From Glandiceps talaboti (Eukaryota; Hemichordata; Enteropneusta; Spengelidae), in the NCBI RefSeq assembly GCF_964340395.1, contig NC_135550.1, forward strand, positions 806,001 to 870,000: a stretch of 64,000 nucleotides of DNA. The letters run 5' to 3'. The translations under genes were made by a program, and so were the position numbers. Shown here one piece after another: positions 25,481 to 36,746 of this stretch. The notes beneath the pieces are model-generated. The model had not been told where the DNA came from. It did no database searches and saw nothing but the letters and a program-made list of their open reading frames with translations. Every line of letters begins with the position of its first letter. Positions within the stretch are counted from its first letter, which is position 1.

Positions 25481-26485
25481 TAAATGTTTTATTTCGAGAG
25501 AGACAAATTACAGCAACATAAGTGCAAAATTAAAAAATGGCACCATTTAGAGGAATCTGTAAAATCCGATGTAGATGTCGGCTAATCGTTCGTTGTTCTC
25601 AAGAGGTGGCCATCAAGACGAAAACGTAAGCATGTATCAGGAAGAACCATTGAAGCGAAAATACCGAGGTAAAATAACAATGATCGATTAGCCGACATCT
25701 ACATTGGATTTTAATCAGATTGCATTTGTAACATCCAAAACAATTCAAAAAATTAAAGTTGCAGTACAGGGGTAAGGAACAAATACACTCAAACTTCAAA
25801 CTTGTCCCATTTTGCACAAAATGATGGAAAACAGTCTTTTCTCTTGGTGATATGGCATTCGATCTTTTGGGCTAGTCTTATGTTTAATATCTTCTATTGA
25901 TGTTTAACTTCTTCTGAAATAAATCGCTTTATCCATGAAATTCTAAAAGCTTTGTAAAGGGCAAAAATATCAAGATTTTCTACTAACTTTGTCAGGGCCC
26001 TTCCAGATAAATTTGTGGATTGCTCTATCATGGCTTTGATATCACCCATCTTGATATGAATCATATTGAACAGATAAACTTTTGGAGTAATAAGAGTTTT
26101 CACAATAAGAGATCTCTCTATCAAAGTCACTTTTCTGGAGCTCCAGAGGTTCATGGAATATTTTCCTGATAAGCCCTAACCGAGCTATAGGATAAAAAGA
26201 TACCGACAATCTTTACAGGCGATTTCGGCCAGTTAACCCAAGTGGCTCCTCAAACCTAACTCTCCAGCTACCCAGCCACACGGCATCGATCTATTTTACT
26301 TTGATTTATTGAAAGAAATGAAGCCAACTGAAAATCTTTGAGAAGGGCTAAGAGATTGGAAGCCGATGAGTCATCGGCAAGGGACAAGTCAAATCATCAG
26401 CAAAGGCTGAGATTTTGATATCTTTGCCCAAAACCTTGATAGTATTATTTTTGCTGAATAGAACCTAAGAGTACTTCTAAACCAA
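25481..26485. other. No recognised gene, apart from a MITE at 25.55-25.72 kb
   Basis: An 86-codon minus frame at 25894-26154 (LWSSRKVTLIERSLIVKTLI...) recalls the C-terminal region of some LINE reverse transcriptases, where phrases like K..ll..~li~pk~~y are common. The match is too weak to call. Confidence 0.4.
25553..25722. mobile_element. MITE-like element with long TIRs
   Basis: The arms 25553-25588 and 25685-25722 are inverted repeats of about 35 bp with few mismatches. The core ATGTAGATGTCGGCTAATCG is near-identical in both. The outer AATCTGATTAAAATC-type end also occurs near 7.68 kb. The interior has no frame. Confidence 0.72.
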
Positions 26486-26489
26486 TAAA

Positions 26490-26735
26490 CTAAATTATAT
26501 TGAATGCATTCTTAAGATATACCCTAATTACCGAAAATAATTAATTATTCATTAAAGCTTAAGCTAAATCAACAAACTTTACTTAATTACTAAAAACTAT
26601 TAATTATGCAAATGACTAATTGATACACATTGGATGTTTACCAATATCTAATCAGTTCTTTCCATTACTATATGGACGATGTGTAGCAAGTTTCATTAGA
26701 ATCAATGCAGTAATTTTCAGCACATTCAACTGCAC
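26490..26735 (-). repeat. Partial copy of the octamer repeat family
   Basis: About 1.5 units (ATTCTTAAGATATACCCTAATT, ATTATGCAAATGACT) followed by a flank GATGTTTACCAATATCTAATC matching 10.2 kb. It ends at the 16-bp minisatellite. Confidence 0.65.
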
Positions 26736-26738
26736 TGA

Positions 26739-27570
26739 GGTTCAATAGTGCTATGGTTCAATAGTGCTATGGTTCAGTAGTGCTATGGTTCAGTAGTGCT
26801 ATGGTTCAGTAGTGCTATGGTTCAGTAGTGCTATGGTTCAGTAGTGCTATGGTTCAGTAGTGCTATGGTTCAGTAGTGCTATGGTTCAGTAGTGCTATGG
26901 TTCAGTAGTGCTATGGTTCAGTAGTGCTATGGTTCAGTAGTGCTATGGTTCAGTAGTGCTATGGTTCAGTAGTGCTATGGTTCAGTAGTGCTATGGTTCA
27001 ATAGTGCTATGGTTCAGTAGTGCTATGGTTCAGTAGTGCTATGGTTCAGTAGTGCTATGGTTCAGTAGTGCTATGGTTCAATAGTGCTATGGTTCAGTAG
27101 TGCTATGGTTCAGTAGTGCTATGGTTCAGTAGTGCTATGGTTCAGTAGTGCTATGGTTCAGTAGTGCTATGGTTCAGTAGTGCTATGGTTCAGTAGTGCT
27201 ATGGTTCAGTAGTGCTATGGTTCAGTAGTGCTATGGTTCAATAGTGCTATGGTTCAATAGTGCTATGGTTCAGTAGTGCTATGGTTCAATAGTGCTATGG
27301 TTCAGTAGTGCTATGGTTCAGTAGTGCTATGGTTCAGTAGTGCTATGGTTCAGTAGTGCTATGGTTCAATAGTGCTATGGTTCAGTAGTGCTATGGTTCA
27401 GTAGTGCTATGGTTCAGTAGTGCTATGGTTCAGTAGTGCTATGGTTCAGTAGTGCTATGGTTCAGTAGTGCTATGGTTCAGTAGTGCTATGGTTCAGTAG
27501 TGCTATGGTTCAGTAGTGCTATGGTTCAGTAGTGCTATGGTTCAGTAGTGCTATGGTTCAGTAGTGCTAT
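26739..27570. repeat. 16-bp minisatellite, exactly 52 units
   Basis: Units of GGTTCAGTAGTGCTAT with one recurring G-to-A variant (GGTTCAATAGTGCTAT) in a minority of copies. The length is 832 bp, equal to 52 x 16, with no indel seen. The array abuts a LINE fragment at 27571 with no spacer. Homogeneity points to recent expansion. Confidence 0.96.
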
Positions 27571-28112
27571 GGGACAATTGATACGTTGTCACGATTTGCA
27601 GTTTCATCAGTATGCAGATAATAATGAAATACACCTCACTTTTCCCCACCAAGATTCACCTTCCGCTACACATTCAATGGAAACTTTCTGACACCACCAT
27701 AAACCTATTACAACGTGCTCAAAATACAGCGGCAATGATCATCTCTCGTACCAAGAAGTTTTAAACACATTTCTCCAGTTCTCATCAGCCTGCATTAATT
27801 GATAACCAGTTCGTTTTAGGATTGATTACACAAATTTACTGTTGACATATAAAGCTCTTCATGGCTTATGGAGTACATTTGTGATCTTCTCCAGCCATAC
27901 ACATCGAGTCCCACTCTACGTTCTACAAACATGTATCTGCTTGCAACAACAAATTACAGACAAGACATATATGGATGTCGTTCATTCTCATATGTACCTC
28001 AAACTATGGAACTCTTTGCCATTTGCCTAGCCTCCAGCCTGGACTGTTCCAAAACAAAACTGAAGACTTATTTGTTCACCAAAACCTATGGTGTGCTTTA
28101 ACCATTCAGCGC
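27571..28112 (+). pseudogene. CR1/L2-like LINE 3' fragment (copy A)
   Basis: Plus strand: GQLIRCHDLQFHQYADNNEIHLTF carries RT motif C with YADN instead of YADD. A deletion leads to the C-terminal LINE region TYKALHGL...YICDLLQPYTSSPTLRSTNMYLLATTNYRQ, LWNSLPFA and SSLDCSKTKLKTYLFTKTYGV. Frameshifts occur after ALHGL and at the LPFA junction. A minus-strand copy at 57.17-57.66 kb shares both. The 3' UTR is lost after CAGCGCTACTGA and replaced by (GTGA)n. Confidence 0.82.
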
Positions 28113-28158
28113 TACTGAGTGAGTGAGTGAGTGTGTGTGTGTGTGTGTGTGTGTGTAT
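28113..28158. repeat. (GTGA)n(GT)n microsatellite
   Basis: Four GTGA units followed by about 14 GT units, directly at the truncated LINE 3' end. Confidence 0.93.
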
Positions 28159-28164
28159 AAACGC

Positions 28165-29022
28165 CTTAAAAGTAAAACAAAAACCCGACCGATTGCCTTG
28201 GGATTTGGTGGGGACATTGTTCAATGAAAATGATCACATCAGATGTGCGTTTTAGGTAAAAAAAATTAGAATAAGTTTAGATTAAGATATATTCGTGATA
28301 TGATGATATCAGCACTGATATGCAAATTTGGGCTAGAAATCAAATACTACTGATAAGCAGATTTGACTGAAATTTGGTGGGAGTGTTCTTAGGGATGTTT
28401 AGTTTAAGACAGTGATATGCAAATTAGGACCAAAATGTGTCTTTTTGGTCAAAAATCTGTAATTCAAAACTACTGAGCAGATTGGGGTGAAATTTAATGG
28501 GGATGCCTAGAGGAATGTGTACATGAACATGTAGTCACAATATGATCACCCCATCAGTAATATGCAAATTAGGTCTAAAATCTCAATTTTGGTCAAAAAC
28601 TTATATTTGGAAAACTACATGGTGAATGGGGCTTAAACTTGGTAGGGGTGTTTCTGGAGGTGTTATCTACAGTTTTTGTTCAAAGCATTTTTACACAACT
28701 GGCCCTAGCAACCATGGCCATGCTCTTAGCAACAGAGAAGTGATAATGCATATTACAAGGATAACAACAGCGACAGCTAGTTAAGTGAATACAGAATCAA
28801 AAATGTATTTTAATATGCGTAGCAACAAGCCCACACCTAAAGCAACATCCTTAAATGATGTTTGTATTGCAAAGATGAAAACTAAGAAAGGTAGGCAAGT
28901 GAGTAAAGATTCCGAAAATATATGCAAATATGCCGAGAATCAAGACCATATCCATAGCAACAGCCAAATACAGTTGTGCTGCAATGCCATTGGCGCTATT
29001 TTTGAGATATGTCCAAAGACAG
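28165..29022. repeat. Second tandem family with ATATGCAAAT and GGTCAAAA landmarks
   Basis: Diverged units of about 120-150 bp contain TGAAATTTGGTGGGG-type sequence, then GATATGCAAATT(A/T)GG, then TTTTGGTCAAAAA and AAAACTACTGAGCAGATT. Three ATATGCAAATTWGG copies lie near 28318, 28416 and 28560. The element continues into the AGAC tract and ends at a hairpin near 29.15 kb. No coding frame. Confidence 0.7.
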
Positions 29023-29044
29023 ACAGAAAGACAGACAGACAGAC

Positions 29045-29120
<76 letters not shown>
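29023..29120. repeat. (ACAG)n microsatellite
   Basis: A tetranucleotide tract of about 95 bp inside the 3' part of the second tandem family. Flanking frames are low-complexity artefacts. Confidence 0.96.
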
Positions 29121-29121
<1 letters not shown>

Positions 29122-29132
29122 AGGATAACATA

Positions 29133-29151
29133 ACCTCCTCTTATGGGAGGT
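29133..29151. other. Terminal hairpin ACCTCC/GGAGGT
   Basis: ACCTCC at 29133-29138 pairs with GGAGGT at 29146-29151 across a short loop. It lies just after the ACAG tract, at the apparent 3' end of the element. A 3'-terminal hairpin is seen in Helitron-type elements, but the CTRR end that should follow is absent. Confidence 0.5.
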
Positions 29152-29159
29152 AAAAACAC

Positions 29160-30290
29160 ATTTCTGGCATATAATGCAATATACTACGTTCGTACTGATA
29201 CAAGTAAATCTGCTCGTAACAGCCACACTGTTCTTAGGGCCAAACACATTATTAGTATTAATAACAAAACGACATGTACGCATGGGAATGAACCAGTATT
29301 AACTTCCAATCCATGTTCTGTATGGACCGCCACATCTCTAAGATTGGTATCACAACGCCAAGCTGTTAAAGGTACTTCAGGAAATAATGAATTGGTAACC
29401 CTATTAGAACATAAGATATTAAAATGCTTGTATATTATGTTCTTTACCCTAGTGGAAAAGGGGCAGCATGTTACAGCCGTTCATTATTGCTTTTCAGATT
29501 ATGTGAATTGATACAAGCTTCCCTTGAATGAGATGACACCTTTTCTAAAGCCGAAACTGGATAGCCATGTTGGTGGAAGTACGTGCAAAATTCAGCAGAC
29601 CTTTCCTTGAAATCCAAATCACTACTAGAAATACGACGTAAACGAAGTAAATGTGAATGAACCGTACTGCAAATATGAATGTGAATCAGTAAGTTTAGTA
29701 TAAACAGATGTAGCTATATCATCACCATCAATCCTAAGTGAGATGTCACGGAAATTGATTATAGTTCAGAAATGTCATAAGTGTACGATATGCAGTATAG
29801 CAGAATTAGAGTGGCATACCGTAATCAATAAATTGCATCAGTTCCTCATGTTTGAGTGAGGCAGCACCAACACCATCACCACTAAAGCAAGCAAAAGCGT
29901 TTGTATAAATCAGGTAATATCCCATGATATGATCTGAAAATACAGTATTCCCGATAAGACATAAATAGACAAGCATAACTAGGGCCAAGGGAACTTCCCA
30001 TAGCAACGCCGAGTTTCTGCACAAATACCTGCCATTAAACATAAAATAATTACATGTTGGAACAAGATCAGCTAATCTCAGTTAAACGTCGGTAGGAGGG
30101 TCTAGTACACCTCTTAAATTAAGATAGTGTCCGAGTGCAACTAAACCTTCATTATGTGGTATGGAAGTATAAGAGTCCATAGAAAATAGATACCTTGACT
30201 TACTTTGTTGGAATTGAAAGCCATCAAGTACAGTAACTTTAAGTGCATGGTTCGTATCTTTAATGTAGGTGGGCTGAGATGCAACAATGG
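29160..30290 (-). pseudogene. Penelope-like/GIY-YIG reverse transcriptase remnant of a second lineage
   Basis: Minus strand, many frameshifts. From 30290 downward: SQPTYIKDTNHALKV, then FSMDSYTSIPHNEGLVALGHYL (RT motif A), QKLGVAMGSSLGPSYACLFM (motif B), a damaged motif C (LYKRF in one frame, CFSGDG in another) and HEELMQFIDYG. Then RLRRISSSDLDFKER and HQHGYP, and finally FTCISTNVVYCIICQKC, the start of a GIY-YIG domain, near 29.2 kb. This order matches PLE-type RT with C-terminal GIY-YIG. Protein motifs differ from the 22.8-kb PLE, so it is another lineage. Its 5' end stops at the GGGTTAG satellite. Confidence 0.78.
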
Positions 30291-30294
30291 GGCT

Positions 30295-33200
30295 GGGTTA
30301 GTACTACATATTTAATTGGGTTAGTATTGTATAATGGGTTAGTATTACGTATTGAGGTGATATGGGTTAGTATTACATATTGGGTTAGTATTACATATTG
30401 GGTTAGTATTACATATTGAGTTAGAATTACACATTGAGGTGATATGGGTTAATATTACATATTGGGTTAGTATTACATATTGAGGTGATATGGGTTAGTA
30501 TTACATATTGATGTGATATGGGTTAGTATTACCTATTGGGTTAGTATTACATATTGAGTTAGTATTACATATTGAGTTAATATTACATATTGAGGTGATA
30601 TGGGTTAATATTACATATTGGGTTAGTATTACATATTGGGTTAATATTACATATTGAGGTGATATGGGTTAGTATTACATATTGGGTTAGTATTACATAT
30701 TGGGTTAATATTACATATTGAGGTGATATGGGTTAGTATTACATATTCGGTTAGTATCACATATTGAGGTGATATGGGTTAATATTACATATTGGGTTAG
30801 TATTACATATTGAGTTAGTATTACATATTGAGTTAATATTACATATTGAGGTGATATGGGTTAGTATTACATATTGGGTTAGTATTACATATTGAGTTAA
30901 TATTACATATTGAGGTGATATGGGTTAGTATTACATATTGAGTTAGTATTACATATTGAGTTAATATTACATATTGAGGTGATATGGGCTAGTATTACAT
31001 ATTCGGTTAGTATCACATATTGAGGTGATATGGGTTAATATTACATATTGGGTTAATATTACATATTGAGTTAGTATTACATATTGAGGTGATATGGGTT
31101 AGTATTACATATTGGGTTAGTATTACATATTGAGTTAGTATTACATATTGAGTTAGTATTACACATTGAGGTGATATGGGTTAATATTACATATTGAGTT
31201 AGTATTACATATTGAGGTGATATCGGTTAATATTACATATTGGGTTAATATTACATATTGAGTTAGTATTACATATTGAGGTGATATGGGTTAGTATTAC
31301 ATATTGAGTTAGTATTACACATTGAGGTGATATGGGTTAATATTACATATTGGGTTAGTATTACATATTGAGTTAGTATTACATATTGAGTTAATATTAC
31401 ATATTGAGGTGATATGGGTTAATATTACATATTGGGTTAGTATTACATATTGGGTTAATATTACATATTGAGGTGATATGGGTTAGTATTACATATTGGG
31501 TTAGTATTACATATTGGGTTAATATTACATATTGAGGTGATATGGGTTAGTATTACATATTCGGTTAGTATCACATATTGAGGTGATATGGGTTAATATT
31601 ACATATTGGGTTAGTATTACATATTGAGTTAGTATTACATATTGAGTTAATATTACATATTGAGGTGATATGGGTTAGTATTACATATTCGGTTAGTATC
31701 ACATATTGAGGTGATATGGGTTAATATTACATATTGGGTTAATATTACATATTGAGTTAGTATTACATATTGAGGTGATATGGGTTAGTATTACATATTG
31801 GGTTAGTATTACATATTGAGTTAGTATTACATATTGAGTTAGTATTACACATTGAGGTGATATGGGTTAATATTACATATTGAGTTAGTATTACATATTG
31901 AGGTGATATCGGTTAATATTACATATTGAGTTAGTATTACATATTGAGGTGATATGGGTTAGTATTACATATTGGGTTAGTATTACATATTGAGTTAGTA
32001 TTACACATTGAGGTGATATGGGTTAATATTACATATTGGGTTAGTATTACATATTGGGTTAGTATTACATATTGAGGTGATATGGGTTAGTATTACATAT
32101 TGGGTTAGTATTACATATTTGGTTAGTATTACATATTGAGGTTATATGAGTTAGTATTACATATTGGGTTAGTAATACATATTGAGGTGATATAGGTTAA
32201 TATTACATATTTGGTTGGTATTACATGTTGAGGTGATATACGTTGATATTACATATTGGGTTAGTATTACATATTAAGGTGATATGGGTTAGTATTACAT
32301 ATTGGGTTAATATTACATATTGAGGTGATATGGGTTAATATTACATATTGGGTTAATATTACATATTGAGGTGATATGGTTAATGTAACATATTGGGTTA
32401 ATATTACATATTGGGTTAGTATTACATATTGGGTTAGTATTACATATATTAAGGTGATATGGGTTAGTATTACGTATTGGGTTAGTATTACATATTGGGT
32501 TAGTATTACATATTGAGGTTATATGAGTTAGTATTACATATTGAGGTGATATAGGTTAATATTACATATTGGGTTAGTATTACATATTGAGGTGATATGA
32601 GTTAATATTACATATTGGGTTAGTATTACACATTGAGGTGATATGGGTTAGTATTACATATTGGGTTAGTATTACATATTGAGGTGATATGGGTTAGTAT
32701 TACATATTGGGTTACTATTACATATTGAGGTGATATTGGTTAGTATTACATATTGGGTTAGTATTACATATTGAGGTGATATGGGTTAGTATTACATATT
32801 GGGTTAATATTACATATTGAGGTGATATTGGTTAGTATTACATATTGGGTTAATATTGCATATTGGGTTAGTATTACATATTGAGGTGATATAGGTTAAT
32901 ATTACATATTGGGTTAGTATTACATATTGAGGTGATATAGGTTAATATTACATATTGGGTTAGTATTACATATTGAGGTTATATGAGTTAATATTACATA
33001 TTGGGTTAGTATTACATATTGAGGTGATATGGGTTAGTATTACCTATTGGGTTAGTATTACATATTGAGTTAGTATTACATATTGAGTTAATATTACATA
33101 TTGAGGTGATATGGGTTAATATTACATATTGGGTTAGTATTACATATTGGGTTAATATTACATATTGAGGTGATATGGGTTAGTATTACATATTGGGTTA

Positions 33201-36200
33201 GTATTACATATTGAGGTGATATGGGTTAGTATTACATATTCGGTTAGTATCACATATTGAGGTGATATGGGTTAATATTACATATTGGGTTAGTATTACA
33301 TATTGAGTTAGTATTACATATTGAGTTAATATTACATATTGAGGTGATATGGGTTAGTATTACATATTGGGTTAGTATTACATATTGAGTTAATATTACA
33401 TATTGAGGTGATATGGGTTAGTATTACATATTGAGTTAGTATTACATATTGAGTTAATATTACATATTGAGGTGATATGGGTTAGTATTACATATTCGGT
33501 TAGTATCACATATTGAGGTGATATGGGTTAATATTACATATTGGGTTAATATTACATATTGAGTTAGTATTACATATTGAGGTGATATGGGTTAGTATTA
33601 CATATTGGGTTAGTATTACATATTGAGTTAGTATTACATATTGAGTTAGTATTACACATTGAGGTGATATGGGTTAATATTACATATTGAGTTAGTATTA
33701 CATATTGAGGTGATATGGGTTAATATTACATATTGGGTTAGTATTACATATTTGTTTAGTATTACATATTGAGGTTATATGAGTTAGTATTACATATTGG
33801 GTTAGTAATACATATTGAGGTGATATAGGTTAATATTACATATTTGGTTGGTATTACATGTTGAGGTGATATAGGTTGATATTACATATTGGGTTAGTAT
33901 TACATATTGAGGTGATATGGGTTAGTATTACATATTGGGTTAATATTACATATTGAGGTGATATGGGTTAATATTACATATTGGGTTAATATTACATATT
34001 GAGGTGATATGGTTAATGTAACATATTGGGTTAATATTACATATTGGGTTAGTATTACATATTGGGTTAGTATTACATATATTAAGGTGATATGGGTTAG
34101 TATTACGTATTGGGTTAGTATTACATATTGGGTTAGTATTACATATTGAGGTTATATGAGTTAGTATTACATATTGGGTTAGTATTACATATTGAGGTGA
34201 TATAGGTTAATATTACATATTGGGTTAGTATTACATATTGAGGTGATATGAGTTAATATTACATATTGGGTTAGTATTACACATTGAGGTGATATGGGTT
34301 AGTATTACATATTGGGTTAGTATTACATATTGAGGTGATATGGGTTAGTATTACATATTGGGTTACTATTACATATTGAGGTGATATTGGTTAGTATTAC
34401 ATATTGGGTTAGTATTACATATTGAGGTGATATGGGTTAGTATTACATATTGGGTTAATATTACATATTGAGGTGATATTGGTTAGTATTACATATTGGG
34501 TTAATATTGCATATTGGGTTAGTATTACATATTGAGGTGATATAGGTTAATATTACATATTGGGTTAGTATTACACATTGAGGTGATATAGGTTAGTATT
34601 ACATATTTGGTTAGTATTACATATTGAGGTGATATAGGTTAATATTACATATTGGGTTAGTATTACATATTGAGGTTATATGAGTTAATATTACATATTG
34701 GGTTAGTATTACATATTGAGGTGATATGGGTTAGTATTACATATTGGGTTAGTATTACATATTGATGTGATATGGGTTAGTATTACCTATTTGGTTAGTA
34801 TTACATATTGAGGTGATATGGGTTAGTATTACATATTGGGTTAATATTACATATTGAGGTGATATGGGTTAGTATTACATATTGGGTTAATATTACATAT
34901 TGAGATGATATGGTTTAGTATTACATATTGGGTTAATATTACATATTGAGTTAGTATTACACATTGAGGTGATATGGGTTAATATTACATATTGGGTTAA
35001 TATTACATATTGAGTTAGTATTATATATTGAGGTGATATGGGTTAGTATTACATATTGGGTTAGTATTACATATTGAGTTAGTATTACACATTGAGGTGA
35101 TATGGGTTAATATTACATATTGGGTTAGTATTACATATTGGGTTAGTATTACATATTGAGGTGATATGGGTTAGTATTACATATTGGGTCAGTATTACAT
35201 ATTGAGTTAGTATTACACATTGAGGTGATATGGGTTAATATTACATATTTAGTTAGTATTACATATTGAGGTGATATGGGTTAATATTACATATTGGGTT
35301 AATATTACATATTGGGTTAGTATTACATATTGAGTTGGTATTACATATTGAGGTGATATGGGTTAGTATTACATGTTGGGTTAGTATTACATATTGAGGT
35401 GATATGGGTTAATATAACATATTGGGTTAATATTACATATTGGGTTAGTATTACATATTGGGTTAGTATTACATATGGAGGTGATATGGGTTAGTATTAC
35501 ATATTTAGTTAGTATTACATATTGAGGTGATATAGGTTAATATTACATATTTGGTTAGTATTACATGTTGAGGTGATATAGGTTGATATTACATATTGGG
35601 TTAGTATTACATATTGAGGTGATATGGGTTAGTATTTCATATTGGGTTAATATTACATATTGAGGTGATATGGGTTAATATTACATATTGGGTTAGTATT
35701 ACATATTGAGGTGATATGGTTAATGTTACATATTGGGTTAATATTACATATTGGGTTAGTATTACATATTCGGTTAGTATTACATATATTGAGGTGATAT
35801 GGGTTAGTATTACATATTGGGTTAGTATTACATATTGGGTTAGTATTACATATTGAGGTTATATGAGTTAGTATTACATATTGGGTTAGTATTACATATT
35901 GAGGTGATATACGTTAATATTACATATTGGGTTAGTATTACATATTGAGGTGGTATGACTTAATATTACATATTGGGTTAGTATTACACATTGAGGTGAT
36001 ATGGGTTAGTATTACATATTGGGTTAGTATTACATATTGAGGTGATATGGGTTAGTATTACATATTGGGTTACTATTACATATTGAGGTGATATTGGTTA
36101 GTATTACATATTGGGTTAGTATTACATATTGAGGTGATATGGGTTAGTATTACATATTGGGTTAATATTACATATTGAGGTGATATTGGTTAGTATTACA

Positions 36201-36746
36201 TATTGGGTTAATATTGCATATTGGGTTAGTATTACATATTGAGGTGATATAGGTTAATATTACATATTGGGTTAGTATTACACATTGAGGTGATATAGGT
36301 TAATATTACATATTGGGTTAGTATTACATATTGAGGTGATATGGGTTAGTATTACATATTGGGTTAGTATTACATATTGAGGTGATATAGGTTAATATTA
36401 CATATTGGGTTAGTATTACATATTGAGGTGATATGGGTTAGTATTACATATTGGGTTAGTATTACATATTGAGGTGATATGGGTTAGTATTACATATTGG
36501 GTTAGTATTACATATTGAGGTGATATGGGTTAGTATTACATATTGGGTTAATATTACATATTGAGGTGATATGGGTTAGTATGACATATTGGGTTAATAT
36601 TACATATTGAGGTGATATGGTTTAGTATTATATATTGGGTTAGTATTAGATATTGGGTTAATATTACATATTGAGGTGATATGGGTTAGTATTACATATT
36701 GGGTTAATATTACATATTGAGGTGATATGGGTTAGTATTACATATT
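30295..36746. repeat. Satellite array with GGGTTAG units (left part)
   Basis: Built from an 18-bp unit GGGTTAGTATTACATATT and the same unit extended by GAGGTGATAT to 28 bp. Common variants are GAGTTAG, GGGTTAA, CGGTTAG and TACACATT. Rare variants mark higher-order duplication: CGGTTAGTATCAC occurs at 30748 and 33241 and again at 31003 and 33497, both pairs about 2.49 kb apart. TTAATGTAACATATT with a nearby ATATATTAAGG recurs near 32.37 and 34.01 kb, and in modified form near 35.72 kb. No frame is conserved. Confidence 0.97.

Noticed and set aside
26739-27570. CRISPR-like regular repeat at 26.7-27.6 kb
   Set aside because: Contiguous 16-bp units with no spacers; a minisatellite.
29133-29160. 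Helitron 3' end
   Set aside because: A terminal hairpin is present, but the CTRR end that should follow it is missing.
28785-29283. Frames of TDRQ or CLSV repeats around 29.0-29.1 kb
   Set aside because: Translations of the ACAG microsatellite; only the sequence beyond 29160 on the minus strand (FTCISTNVVYC) is meaningful and is part of the PLE remnant.
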